The notes beneath the pieces are model-generated. The model was not told the DNA's origin. It saw nothing but the letters and a program-made list of their open reading frames with translations, and ran no database searches. Below are positions 35,661-44,546 of a stretch of DNA of 64,000 bases, one piece after another. Position 1 is the stretch's first letter. Every line of letters begins with the position of its first letter. This DNA is from Sulfurimonadaceae bacterium (lineage in GTDB: Bacteria > Campylobacterota > Campylobacteria > Campylobacterales > Sulfurimonadaceae). The translations under genes and the position numbers were made by a program. The stretch is taken from assembly GCA_028683835.1 (NCBI GenBank), contig JAQUHB010000002.1:1-64000 (forward strand). Reading direction: 5' to 3'.

Positions 35661-36062
35661 ATGGAAATGTGTAATCAAAACTAGAAATTATCCATCTCAT
35701 ATCCCTATCTAATTTTTTAGTAGTATAGGTATCAAAAGCTATATCTAGACAAAAGAGTTTGATTAAAAACAGAATTTAGAAGACTTATGAGGAGAAACAA
35801 GCTTAAACAATCAAAAATCTTGTAATATCGATACCACTATCCATAAAGTCAATTCTGTTATTTGTGATATGCCAATTTCTCGCAGTACCCCACTTATTGC
35901 CATACAAAACGCTGAAAGATGAGGATGACACTGATTAAAAGACATAACCTAAACACTAAACTTTCTACAAAACACAAGAACTCTGCTAAAAAGAGTTTGC
36001 AATCTTAGAACTTTTTTATTTCTAAGTATGAATAAAGTGTAGCCAGACCAATTTGGATAAAT

Positions 36063-36559
36063 TTGATAAAATGTATCCTGATTGTCAATCGTCTTTTTGC
36101 TCCATCTCTGGAAGAGAAATATCAAGGACACTTTATCAAAGTGAACGAAATAGTATTATCAGACAAACAGTTAGTACGAGGCTGCTTGAAGGATTATGAA
36201 AAAGAGATCTTTCTCGTTAGACGAGTCTTTACAAATAAAGTAAGGAAGCACTAGTAAACATACTCTGGTATGTTCTGACATAACTTTGGATGGTGATCAT
36301 ATCGCAACATTCTATCAAAAACGATAGAGGGTTGAAAAATTTCACAAGTCACTTAAGAAGTAATGTTGCTTTGGCTAAATTGCCAATTAAGACGATTAAA
36401 ACTCAAGCCAATCATGTTTTTATGGCTATCCATTCAGTATTCAAACTCGAAGTCTTGAAAATAAGACACACTCTCAACAATTTCACTCCTAGAGCTAAAC
36501 TGCTAATTCATGCTAACTAGATGGCTTTTTTAGAATTACAGAAATTGAAGGGTGTGTAA
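36063..36559 (+). pseudogene. Decayed IS701-like transposase, C-terminal part
   Basis: Two broken frames together look like the end of an IS701-family transposase: EEKYQGHFIKVNEIVLSDKQ with LVRRVFTNK in 36063-36254, then RSNVALAKLPIKTIKTQANH, VFMAIHSVFKLEVLKI and ending MAFLELQKLKGV at 36559. Stops and a frameshift separate them. Weaker remnants may reach upstream to about 35840. The remainder of the 35661-36062 gap shows no intact gene. Confidence 0.7.
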
Positions 36560-36565
36560 GGTCAG

Positions 36566-37900
36566 TTAATTATTTAGCTCCAGTGTTCTTTTAATATAAT
36601 CATTTAGATCAGACTGGGTTATATTAGAATAATTTCCAGATGTAAAATTAAATTGTGTTCTACCTATAGTTTCACTTAATTGATAATCTTCTACGGTTTC
36701 TTGATATAGCAAATTTTCTTGTGATAGACTATTGTACAATTCTGTGCCATGATATGGTCTAAATTGAAAAACACTAGTTCTAAATTTTGTGTTATATTTA
36801 TTTGCTAAATCTTTTAATTTGGAAGCAAGTATAAAAGTTTTTTCAGCATCATCTATATTTTCATTTGGAAACCCGTATATAAAATATCCTTTTACATTTA
36901 TACCAGCTTTAAAGATTTTTTCAAAAGTATTCACTATGGTTGATATTGTACTTAATTTATGAATCATCTTTAATATCTCTTCAGAGCCTGACTCTATACC
37001 AATAGAAAGCTCATAACAGCCACTTTGATAAAGCTTGTTAATATCTTCTTGTGTACTTTTCGAAAACGACATTGTGTGAGCCATGGCTCTCCATTTTAAA
37101 TTTTGTTTTTGTAAAAATATATTTGATGCTTTTTCAATATTTTGATTATTTTTTAAAAAAAGATCATCTAAAATTCTTATTGATTCTAAACTATTATAAA
37201 GATTTTCTAAATAATTTATTTCATTGATAACACTTTCAATATTTCTCTCACGGACATCACTATGTTTGTTTAGTTTTCTAGCAGCACCACAGAATGCACA
37301 GTTATATATACAACCACGGCTAGTTACAATAGCAGCTTCCTTAAGATTATATATTTTATTTTGAGTTGGCTCATTTCTGAAAAAACTTCTATCTAGCTGC
37401 ATATTTGAAATGTTTTTTGGAAAGTATACAGAGTGATTGTCAACTCTATATAAAAATCGATTTTCTCTTGCGGCGATTGGATCTTCTTTTAGTTTAAATT
37501 GTACGATATCAACTGTAATTAATTCTCCATCTCCTATTACTACGAATATTTCATTGGATGTAATAAAATCAAATATTTCTTTATGTAAAAACTGGACTGC
37601 ATTTCCTCCAACAATAAAAGTTGTTTTAAATGAAATAAATTCAATTATTTCTTTTGTAATTATAAAATTTGTGGAGAAAATATTTATTCCAATAAACACA
37701 GGTTTAACACGGTTCAATTCCTGTAAGAGAGTATCAAAAGATATATTCTCAGAGACAGCATCAATCAATGTACAACTAATATTGTTTATCTTTAAATTAG
37801 TCGCTATATATCCCAATCCAATAGGTGGTAAGTAATCATCAACATTATGATTTACCTTAGTATCTTTAAAAAGTGGTGAATTTATAAGTACAACATCCAT
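36566..37900 (-). CDS. B12-binding-type radical SAM enzyme
   Basis: 444 residues from ATG at 37900, chosen because AAGGA lies 6-7 bases upstream (an ATG-like start 15 codons earlier adds residues atypical of the family). An N-terminal cobalamin-binding-like Rossmann domain (MDVVLINSPLF, then LPPIGLGYIATNL and TFIVGGNAVQFLH) is followed by a radical SAM barrel with CIYNCAFCGAARK (Cx3Cx2C), LDDLFLKN and ELSIGIESGSEEILKMI. The usual cobalamin DxHxxG is not obvious, so B12 binding is uncertain. It is divergent from the glycosylase-like gene across a 34-bp palindrome. Substrate unknown. Confidence 0.85.
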   Translation of the reverse strand: MDVVLINSPLFKDTKVNHNVDDYLPPIGLGYIATNLKINNISCTLIDAVSENISFDTLLQELNRVKPVFIGINIFSTNFIITKEIIEFISFKTTFIVGGNAVQFLHKEIFDFITSNEIFVVIGDGELITVDIVQFKLKEDPIAARENRFLYRVDNHSVYFPKNISNMQLDRSFFRNEPTQNKIYNLKEAAIVTSRGCIYNCAFCGAARKLNKHSDVRERNIESVINEINYLENLYNSLESIRILDDLFLKNNQNIEKASNIFLQKQNLKWRAMAHTMSFSKSTQEDINKLYQSGCYELSIGIESGSEEILKMIHKLSTISTIVNTFEKIFKAGINVKGYFIYGFPNENIDDAEKTFILASKLKDLANKYNTKFRTSVFQFRPYHGTELYNSLSQENLLYQETVEDYQLSETIGRTQFNFTSGNYSNITQSDLNDYIKRTLELNN

Positions 37901-38016
37901 ATAGTATCCTTCATTAGATACTACCAGAAATAAATATAAATCCATATAAATAGATGGTATAAATATTGCTTTAAGATAATTAAATGATTCAAATTATTTA
38001 AATTAATCTATTTTTA

Positions 38017-38050
38017 ATGTATATATAGTTATAAATAACTATATATACAT
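38017..38050. promoter_or_regulatory. Perfect 34-bp palindrome between radical SAM and UDG-like genes
   Basis: Arms ATGTATATATAGTTAT (38017-38032) and ATAACTATATATACAT (38035-38050) are exact complements with a 2-base centre. It ends 14 bases before the UDG-like start and lies in the shared upstream region of two divergent genes, the expected place for a dimeric repressor site. Confidence 0.7.
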
Positions 38051-38064
38051 TCTAGGATTTTATA

Positions 38065-38634
38065 ATGAAGAGTATCTCAAATTGTTCAAATTGTACTTTG
38101 TGTAATAATCAAAAACCTTTATTAGATAAGTCGACGTCTGCTCATGTAATGTGGATAGGTCTCTCTGCTAAAAAAGTGGAAAGCTTATTCAGTGAAACCC
38201 CTCTAGCAGCTAATACAAATACAGGGAAAATAGTAGCTGCAATAGAAAGTAAATTTAATAATCTCTTATTTTATAAAACTAACATTGTTAAATGTCTTCC
38301 ACTTGATGATAAAAAGAAACTTCGTTATCCTAATCATAGTGAGATGAGTGCTTGTTATGACAACTTCGAATTTGAGCTTAAAACGATCAAACCTAATTTA
38401 GTTTTTCTCTTAGGCAAAAAAGTTAGTGATTTTATATATAAACAACAAAAAAATATGAACTATAAAATTGAAAAAATAGAAGGTGGCTGGATTGCTAACG
38501 ATATAACTTACATGGCTATTCACCATCCATCATATATTTATGTATATAAGCGTAAATTTATAGATAACTATATTAATGAGGTGCAACTAGCAATCGAAAT
38601 AGAACTAGCTAATATACTTTGCATTGCAAGCTAA
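38065..38634 (+). CDS. Fe-S uracil-DNA glycosylase-superfamily protein with altered motif 1
   Basis: 189 residues. C10 and C13 (CTLC), C77 (NIVKCLP) and C97 (MSACYDNF) match the four iron-sulfur ligands of family 4/5 uracil-DNA glycosylases; LVFLLGKKVSDFI and the HPS motif (AIHHPSYIYVY, H154-S156) also match. However, the expected GExPG of motif 1 is replaced by IGLSAKKVES, so substrate specificity or catalysis is probably changed. UDG-superfamily members that excise modified phage bases are known to act in defence. AGGA is well placed. It begins 14 bases after the palindrome. Confidence 0.82.
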   Translation: MKSISNCSNCTLCNNQKPLLDKSTSAHVMWIGLSAKKVESLFSETPLAANTNTGKIVAAIESKFNNLLFYKTNIVKCLPLDDKKKLRYPNHSEMSACYDNFEFELKTIKPNLVFLLGKKVSDFIYKQQKNMNYKIEKIEGGWIANDITYMAIHHPSYIYVYKRKFIDNYINEVQLAIEIELANILCIAS

Positions 38635-38694
38635 TGAAAGGATTATGACTATTTACTTACAATATAATGAATTGAAATTATTTCAGGAGAATAA

Positions 38695-39780
38695 ATGAGT
38701 GCAAGAACAAGTGTTTTATCAGAAGAACAAAGACGTGAGCTACAAGTAGAAAACTTTATTTATCATATCATTAAAAAAGGTGAAGAACAACCTAGTTATC
38801 TTAGTGAAGTGATTTTAGCGAATGATAGACAACGTAACTTCTTTAAAAATATTATTGCTGAAACAGGACAAGGTACACAATACAGCTTTATAAGTGAATC
38901 TTCAAACTTCAAAACATCTTGTTTAAATATAATTAAAGACCCTGATAAAAACTTTGTTATAGAATCATGTAAGCTAGCACAAGACTTTTTATCACGACAC
39001 ACTGGCGGAAGTATGTCCGATGGTGTTTTTATTGTAGCTAGAGTAAGCATACCAAAAAATACAACAAGAGTCTCATTCATAGCATTGATAAAAGTTGACT
39101 ATATGCCTGTGATGAGACAGCATAGAGTTGAATCAGATGAGAATCGAGTTGAGCTAGAAGAGATATTAGAAGCTCTCTCTGAACAAAAAATTTCTGTACA
39201 GAAGAGAGCATTAATTGATATAAATAATCAATTTGACTGGGATGTATTGGCAGTAGAAAGAAGAAAAAGCGGTGCTGTACTAGATACAGAAGATGCCATT
39301 ACTGATTATTTCAAAAAGTTTATGGATATACGTTTAAGAGAAACTGATTCTGCTTTAACAAAACGAGTTGTAGTTGCATGTCATCAATGGGCCAAAAGTT
39401 ATGATGGTGACTTAAATGGTAGAACGCCTACAGACATTAGACAGTCTGTAATTAATCTTATGGATGCTTATGAAAATGGACAAATTGATTATGACGATTT
39501 GAAAGGACGTATCTGTACTCACCCGGAAAGAACTCAACAACAAAGAATAGAGCAGGCTTTTAATTCATATATGGATGAACAAGGCTTAGGCGGAGTATCT
39601 TTTTCACCGAAACCTAAAAGTATCTCATCAAGTGCAAGAAAAGGTGTTTGGGAGACTGACACAGGTATTAAAATCATATGGAATGGGCCCAGAAGTGAAG
39701 ATCAATTAAACAAGCGTGTTTTAGAAGATGGATCTGTTGTAATTACAATTAGAGCAAATGAAATAACAGAAAAAGAGTAA
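38695..39780 (+). CDS. NdpA/YejK-like nucleoid-associated protein
   Basis: 361 residues. The general pattern fits the 37-kDa nucleoid-associated family: DPDKNFVIESCKLAQDFLSR, SDGVFIVARVSI, ITDYFKKFMDIRL, LTKRVVVACHQWAKSY, FNSYMDEQGLGGVSF and the C-terminal TGIKIIWNGP followed by SVVITIRANE. In E. coli YejK the function is unclear but the protein associates with the nucleoid. Here its stop overlaps by one base the start of a membrane protein gene (TAATG), a coupling not typical of housekeeping ndpA. Similarity was judged by eye and is distant. Confidence 0.65.
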   Translation: MSARTSVLSEEQRRELQVENFIYHIIKKGEEQPSYLSEVILANDRQRNFFKNIIAETGQGTQYSFISESSNFKTSCLNIIKDPDKNFVIESCKLAQDFLSRHTGGSMSDGVFIVARVSIPKNTTRVSFIALIKVDYMPVMRQHRVESDENRVELEEILEALSEQKISVQKRALIDINNQFDWDVLAVERRKSGAVLDTEDAITDYFKKFMDIRLRETDSALTKRVVVACHQWAKSYDGDLNGRTPTDIRQSVINLMDAYENGQIDYDDLKGRICTHPERTQQQRIEQAFNSYMDEQGLGGVSFSPKPKSISSSARKGVWETDTGIKIIWNGPRSEDQLNKRVLEDGSVVITIRANEITEKE

Positions 39781-41327
39781 TGGAACACTTGAATTTATCT
39801 GCACTTGCGAATAAGCTATCAGTTTTAAGAACATTAGCAAATACGGCTCAGAAAGAAACTACAAATGGAATTTCCTACAGTGGGGACTTTAATCAAGAAG
39901 TAAAACAGATATTGGAAGATTTAAAACAAGTAATAATTCAATACAATCTAACTGGATTATATCTACAAATAGATGACTTAAATGAAGATTGGTCTACTTC
40001 TTTTCAAGGTTCTATCTCTAATTGGAGTCTTTCTATAGGAGATAAAAAAGAATTATTAGAATCAGCTGGAGTGATGTCAGTAGATGTAGACGCTTTTCTA
40101 TTCTTTAGTAAAGATTACTTTGTTAAAGAATGGCTAACAAAAGCTTCAAATATCAAAAAGTTAAATTCTATAAAACCTAAGAAGATATTCATAGATGGAT
40201 TAGAGTTAATATTTGGTGGACCACGTATCGCCTTTATACCACTGAATAAACAAACGGAGGAATTACCTTCTGAATGGCTAAAATCGACAAAGCTCCCGGA
40301 TAAAGAAAAAATACATAAAACAGTACATTTTATAACGTCTGAAGAAGATGACTTTTCACCAGAAAATTTTCTAATTACGTGGGGTGATATGGATAATAAG
40401 ATCGCTAGAACATTCCACATATTTTCTGCAAAAGCCCTTTTACGTACACTAGTACAAGAATATTATAATGATCAAAAGGCAATACTTTATGGTAAAAAAA
40501 GATTAGAAGTAAAAATTTCAGAACTGAATGAAGATGTCAATTTTATAAGTAAAAAAGATATTGATATCTTATATAAAATTGTTACATGGTGTTATGCAAA
40601 AGAAGATGAAACAACAAGAATACTACTATTAATAGATCGTTTAACCTTAGATATAAACCAAGAAAAATCACTGCTACACATCGTTCCAGAAATTATAGAA
40701 AAAGCATATGCAGAGGCCGAATCAAGATATAAGTATGTAATACTAGACAGAAAAGTAGAGTATACAAAAGAACTTGCTGAACTACAAAAAGATATATCAA
40801 ATATAGCCGATAAATATGCTGTTAGTACGAACGATTATATATCAGGTTTATTAAAAGATATACTAGCCTTTGCATTTGTTTTAACCGTAGGTGTTGTTGC
40901 AAAAAAGTTTATTGATGAAAAATTACTTTTTTCACCTGAAGCCGAATTATTGTTCAAAGCATTTGCAATATATTTATTTATTTCATTTTTTTTAAGAATT
41001 TTACATTTTATAATTGTTGTTTATCAGTTTGAAAAACTTTCTATTTCATGGAAAGAAATTGTTCGCAATCATATGTCGGCAAGTGAATTAAAGTCGTATG
41101 TAAATAAGGCTTTAAAAAGTGTTAAAATAACCTTTATATGTGTAGTTTGTTTAGTCAGCATAATTTATATCGGGATGGCTATAGCAAGTTGGAATAGTAC
41201 TTATATATTAAAATCAATAATTCATCCCATTAATGAGAATAATAAACCTAATCAAGGATTTAAAAAGCGAGAAGATAATTCAACAAATAAAATAAAAATG
41301 AAAGAATCTATAAAATCTCTGAAGTAA
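39780..41327 (+). CDS. Large protein with C-terminal membrane helices, coupled to the NdpA-like gene
   Basis: 515 residues. About 360 N-terminal residues are soluble and largely helical (WSTSFQGSISNWSLSIGDKK is the most distinctive part). They are followed by three hydrophobic helices: DILAFAFVLTVGVVAKKFI, LFKAFAIYLFISFFLRILHF and ITFICVVCLVSIIYIGMAIA. The tail is basic (NKIKMKESIKSLK). Not recognised. A soluble sensor next to a membrane effector is a common plan for abortive-infection systems, so a two-gene defence module is a reasonable hypothesis only. Confidence 0.65.
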   Translation: MEHLNLSALANKLSVLRTLANTAQKETTNGISYSGDFNQEVKQILEDLKQVIIQYNLTGLYLQIDDLNEDWSTSFQGSISNWSLSIGDKKELLESAGVMSVDVDAFLFFSKDYFVKEWLTKASNIKKLNSIKPKKIFIDGLELIFGGPRIAFIPLNKQTEELPSEWLKSTKLPDKEKIHKTVHFITSEEDDFSPENFLITWGDMDNKIARTFHIFSAKALLRTLVQEYYNDQKAILYGKKRLEVKISELNEDVNFISKKDIDILYKIVTWCYAKEDETTRILLLIDRLTLDINQEKSLLHIVPEIIEKAYAEAESRYKYVILDRKVEYTKELAELQKDISNIADKYAVSTNDYISGLLKDILAFAFVLTVGVVAKKFIDEKLLFSPEAELLFKAFAIYLFISFFLRILHFIIVVYQFEKLSISWKEIVRNHMSASELKSYVNKALKSVKITFICVVCLVSIIYIGMAIASWNSTYILKSIIHPINENNKPNQGFKKREDNSTNKIKMKESIKSLK

Positions 41328-41350
41328 ATCAACAATTCAGTCACTAAAGA

Positions 41351-41497
41351 CTATGAAATTATTATTACAACTACAGGAACTGTGCGCATAGTTCCATGAA
41401 TAACATCTAAGAATTCATTTGAAAGATTGATCTTTCTTTGTCCAAACTGCCTGTAATTTACAAAAATTAATACGACTCTATAATAATTGCGAATATA
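41351..41497 (-). other. Orphan open frame, probable gene remnant
   Basis: 48 open codons on the reverse strand without a start codon, reading NYRQFGQRKINLSNEF and then IHGTMRTVPVVVIIIS before TAG. The composition looks protein-like, but the 5' end is cut by a TAG at 41498. It may be the tail of a lost gene. Otherwise the 41328-41571 gap holds no gene. Confidence 0.3.
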
Positions 41498-41571
41498 CTA
41501 CATTCTCAAATAGCTTTTTATAGAAGGTAATTAATTTCTTAGAAATAATTCAATAATCACAGTTAACTGTC

Positions 41572-41835
41572 CTAAAACCATTCTCGTATATCGCGAGTTC
41601 CTGCGTATAAATAATTGACACTGATGTTATTAGATAATCTGGAAATTAAATAGTTAGCAAATAAATGTGATACTAACGTAGATGAATTTATATTTATCTC
41701 AAGTTGTCCAATTTCTTGCTCACACAACTCAGGATCATCAAATACAAAATATGACCTGCAAACACTAGGTCTAAAATCATAAATAATGCACATTTGATTA
41801 GCCTGATCCAAAAATAGACATGGTGTGCCATATTA
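41572..41835 (-). pseudogene. YkgJ-like zinc/iron-chelating protein, 5'-truncated
   Basis: The frame reads GTPCLFLDQANQMCIIYDFR then PSVCRSYF, the middle and end of the YkgJ motif (C...CxIYxxRPxxCRxF). The N-terminal CxxCC part is missing, and the frame breaks near 41835 next to a hairpin at 41849-41901. Starts at internal codons are possible, but the Cys set would be incomplete. Likely a remnant. Confidence 0.6.
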
Positions 41836-41848
41836 TTGATATCAAAGT

Positions 41849-41901
41849 GGAGTTTATTGGAAAAAGAAAGTCGAGAAGACTTGTCATTTCCAATAAACTC
41901 C
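41849..41901. repeat. 15-bp inverted-repeat hairpin
   Basis: GGAGTTTATTGGAAA and TTTCCAATAAACTCC are exact complements with a 23-base spacer that holds a smaller AAGTC/GACTT hairpin. It abuts the broken YkgJ-like frame, so it may mark an old insertion. The rest of 41902-42145 shows only fragmentary frames. Confidence 0.6.
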
Positions 41902-42145
41902 GATACATTCCAATGGATTTCGATACAAAAAATAGTATTCAATAGGCGAATACTTTTCCATGGCACTCAAAAAATTTTGAAAAGTATCCAATTTAAATAC
42001 CAAAAAATTTAACAAAAATATTGTTTGAGAGACGATCAGTTCTAGCTGATATACAAGAAGAAACTAACAAAAATTGGGCTAATATTTGTAAAAATACTCA
42101 TTTGCACAATACTTTTAAAAACAAATAGTTACAGGAGAAGAATAA

Positions 42146-42334
42146 ATGAATGAAAATCAACATGATAAACCTACCTTTAATCTCCATAACTTCAACGAGG
42201 CATTAAAAAGTGCAGATATCTCACCATTGAGCAGTTTTAATAAATATGCTGTTGCAGCTATTGCCAAAACAACTCCTGCACTAAAAAAATATCTTGAAAA
42301 AAAAGATGAACAGATGAAAACATCCAGACACTAG
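42146..42334 (+). CDS. Small hypothetical protein
   Basis: 62 residues, soluble, hydrophilic and helical: FNLHNFNEALKSADISPL followed by YAVAAIAKTTPALKKYLEKK. A strong ribosome site, AGGAGAAG, lies 5-6 bases upstream, which supports translation. No family recognised. It converges on the phosphoesterase operon. Confidence 0.55.
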   Translation: MNENQHDKPTFNLHNFNEALKSADISPLSSFNKYAVAAIAKTTPALKKYLEKKDEQMKTSRH

Positions 42335-42391
42335 AATAAGATACTATTTGAAGCGATTCCTTTTATTTATTTGAAAAGCTCATATAAAATT

Positions 42392-42853
42392 TTAATCATG
42401 TATAGCTTTTAAAATTCTCACAGGACTGACTTTGAAAAGAAATTCTGCTGCTTCATCCCAACTCATAGGACATGGCAAAGTGATCTGCTTAATAAAACCA
42501 TTCACATCTTGAACAAGATAGTTGCTTGTTTTTATACTTCGCTCATTCTCAGCTTCTTGAAGAGATACGAGATCTATTTTCTCAAACTCTTTAGAAATTT
42601 CTTCTTTAGTACCTTTGAGGATTTTGTATTTATATAGGCTGTTTAATGTCTTGACGGATAGTATGTCGTCTTCTAGCGACAAATCAACGATCAAACTAGT
42701 GCGATGTACCAAAGTATGACTAGTGAGGGCTTTTTCGTTATCAATAAAAACCATCCCGTGATCGACGTAAAATGTGCCTTCGCAGTCTTTATAATTTGTT
42801 AGTACACTAAAGTTAGTACTATCTATTAAACGAGCTCTGATTGTAGATTTCAT
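42392..42853 (-). CDS. Hypothetical protein, last gene of the phosphoesterase operon
   Basis: 153 residues, not recognised. Mostly beta-like in the first half (KSTIRARLIDSTNFSVLTNY), acidic and helical in the second, ending PVRILKAIHD. No membrane segment or Cys motif. The ATG overlaps the preceding phosphoesterase stop by 4 bases, so all three genes are coupled. A regulator or substrate-binding partner of the enzymes is possible. Confidence 0.65.
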   Translation of the reverse strand: MKSTIRARLIDSTNFSVLTNYKDCEGTFYVDHGMVFIDNEKALTSHTLVHRTSLIVDLSLEDDILSVKTLNSLYKYKILKGTKEEISKEFEKIDLVSLQEAENERSIKTSNYLVQDVNGFIKQITLPCPMSWDEAAEFLFKVSPVRILKAIHD

Positions 42854-43428
42854 AATAATTTTCTTTTTATAAGAAGTTCACCTAGTCGAATAGGAGTATA
42901 CCCAATTGCTTCAACACTAACATTTATACAATGGCTTTCATCAAGTTTCATTGAATGAATATGTCCGTGAATGTTAATGTCACAGCATTCATCATGAAAG
43001 ACTTTTGAGAGATACTGCCAATGTTCATTATCATATCCATCACTTACAATCGGATAATGACTAAAGAGGATTTTAATACCATCGACTTCGGCAATATGAT
43101 AAGCAGGGTTTCCTTTACTCGAAAAATCGATTACCTCTGTAAAACCGTTTTCAAGATAAACTTGCGGAGCCTTGTCATGATTTCCTCTTAGCAAATATTT
43201 TGTGCCATTGAGTTTTAAAGCCCATGTTTGAATAGATTCGCTTTTCCAGCTAAAGTCTCCAAGGTGAAATACAATATCATCTACACCTACTGTCTTGTTC
43301 CACAGATCAGCCATACGCTGATCTGGATTGTCGCCCAGAACAGTCTTGCGGTCCGGCTCATACTCTAAAACGTTGGCATGACCAAAATGAGTATCAGCGA
43401 CGATGAACGTATCGTTAGTGATTTTCAT
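42850..43428 (-). CDS. Calcineurin-like metallophosphoesterase (small)
   Basis: 192 residues. All blocks of the dimetal phosphoesterase fold are present: FIVADTHFGHANVL (DxH), IVFHLGDFSW (GD), KYLLRGNHDKAP (GNHD), IKILFSHYPI and CDINIHGHIHS (GHxH). It resembles small phage- or plasmid-borne phosphoesterases. Its nucleic acid or nucleotide substrate is unknown. It overlaps its neighbours by 4 bases on each side. Confidence 0.88.
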   Translation of the reverse strand: MKITNDTFIVADTHFGHANVLEYEPDRKTVLGDNPDQRMADLWNKTVGVDDIVFHLGDFSWKSESIQTWALKLNGTKYLLRGNHDKAPQVYLENGFTEVIDFSSKGNPAYHIAEVDGIKILFSHYPIVSDGYDNEHWQYLSKVFHDECCDINIHGHIHSMKLDESHCINVSVEAIGYTPIRLGELLIKRKLL

Positions 43429-44237
43429 ATTTCTATACTCTTCATATTGCTTTTGTAAAGTTCATATGCATTTACATGACACTGCACACCCTCAAATTCA
43501 TAGCTGTATGAGCTGTGTGTATGACCAAAAATCCAATGTTTCGCAGTTGTATTTTTCAGAAATTCGTGACCGTTAAAGCAATAAAAAGTAGTTGATCTAT
43601 TGTTACGATACTCTTGCGATATGTGCTCTGCTAAGAACGATGGATTGATATGAGTAATCATGACATCGCATTTTTGATATACAGCTTCAATTTTTGGAAG
43701 TTCGATTTTATACGGATCATCGAAGTTTTTGATTCCTTTGAACTGCTTGCCCTCTGGCATCAAAACTTTCCACATTCCGTTCATACCTTCGATACCTGCA
43801 AGTGGAAAATAAGTTCGTGAGAATGCAGAAGAGTACCAACCCATCGCTCCGCCGAATCTGATACCATCGATCTCGATTACATCTCCATCGAGGCAGTATA
43901 TCCCCTCTTTGTCATTGATGAGTTTCTTCATCTCATCGGCTCTTGCGAATGAATCATCATAATCATCTTCCATTATTCTATTCACTAGACAATAATCGTG
44001 ATTTCCAAGTACACAGATAATCGCCTTATATCCGTAGATCCTCTTTATCATATCCAATAAAGAGATATTCTGCTGATTGTTGTGTCCAAGATCACCGGCA
44101 ACGACAAGAACGTCACCGATCTCTCTGCCATCTTTTAAAAAATATTTATCATATGTTTTTCGTACATCTACCTTTGAACTGTAAATTTGTTTGAAATAGT
44201 AATCAAAATGCAAATCGCTTAAAATATCTATTTTCAT
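43425..44237 (-). CDS. Calcineurin-like metallophosphoesterase (large)
   Basis: 270 residues. MKIDILSDLHFDYYF (DxH), VLVVAGDLGHNNQ (GDLG), ICVLGNHDYCLV (GNHD), CDVMITHINPSF and KHWIFGHTHSSYSY (GHTH) are all intact, so it should be catalytically active. First gene of a three-gene operon with a second phosphoesterase. Its 5' end and promoter are partly duplicated at 35532-35660. A CAGTATAAT box lies on the reverse strand about 30 bases upstream of the start. Substrate unknown. Confidence 0.9.
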   Translation of the reverse strand: MKIDILSDLHFDYYFKQIYSSKVDVRKTYDKYFLKDGREIGDVLVVAGDLGHNNQQNISLLDMIKRIYGYKAIICVLGNHDYCLVNRIMEDDYDDSFARADEMKKLINDKEGIYCLDGDVIEIDGIRFGGAMGWYSSAFSRTYFPLAGIEGMNGMWKVLMPEGKQFKGIKNFDDPYKIELPKIEAVYQKCDVMITHINPSFLAEHISQEYRNNRSTTFYCFNGHEFLKNTTAKHWIFGHTHSSYSYEFEGVQCHVNAYELYKSNMKSIEI

Positions 44238-44315
44238 CGTTGAACTTCTTATAATTTTTATTGGTCATTATACTGTATTGCTTTAAAATGGTCACAAATT
44301 ATGGCAGTTTGAAAT
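44189..44315 (-). repeat. Duplicated promoter/5'-end segment (copy B)
   Basis: The intact counterpart of 35532-35660: it covers the first codons of the large phosphoesterase and the upstream CAGTATAAT box. A third short match, AAAATATCTATTTTCATT, lies at about 47318-47336 next to an IS3 remnant. Confidence 0.75.
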
Positions 44316-44451
44316 TTAATAAGTAAAATTAAAAGTCAGTTCGGTTGATTTACAAAAATACTATTGCTGGAGCTATATAGAACTAGAATATTTATTGGAG
44401 ATAAAAAAATAGTTATTTTATATATAACTACATTTTAAAAAAGGGTGGAAT

Positions 44452-44479
44452 TTGACATTTCACTAAATGTCGTTATAAT
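44452..44479 (+). promoter_or_regulatory. Strong sigma-70-type promoter with internal palindrome
   Basis: TTGACA (44452-44457), 16 bases, TATAAT (44474-44479). GACATT and AATGTC form an inverted repeat over the -35 region and spacer, suggesting an operator. It points toward the 3' end of the Septu-like HNH gene, which is on the other strand, so any transcript would be antisense. The 44238-44546 gap otherwise shows no gene. Confidence 0.5.
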
Positions 44480-44546
44480 TTGTATATCTCGTGTTCAGGA
44501 CCTTTAAAAAAAAGTTGTGTACATTATTCATATTTTTTAATAGATT

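Noticed and set aside
36063-36520. Two separate small genes
   Set aside because: Together they read as broken pieces of one IS701-like transposase.
41694-41966. 90-codon reverse frame
   Set aside because: Runs through the hairpin and over the YkgJ-like frame in another phase; no sign of coding.
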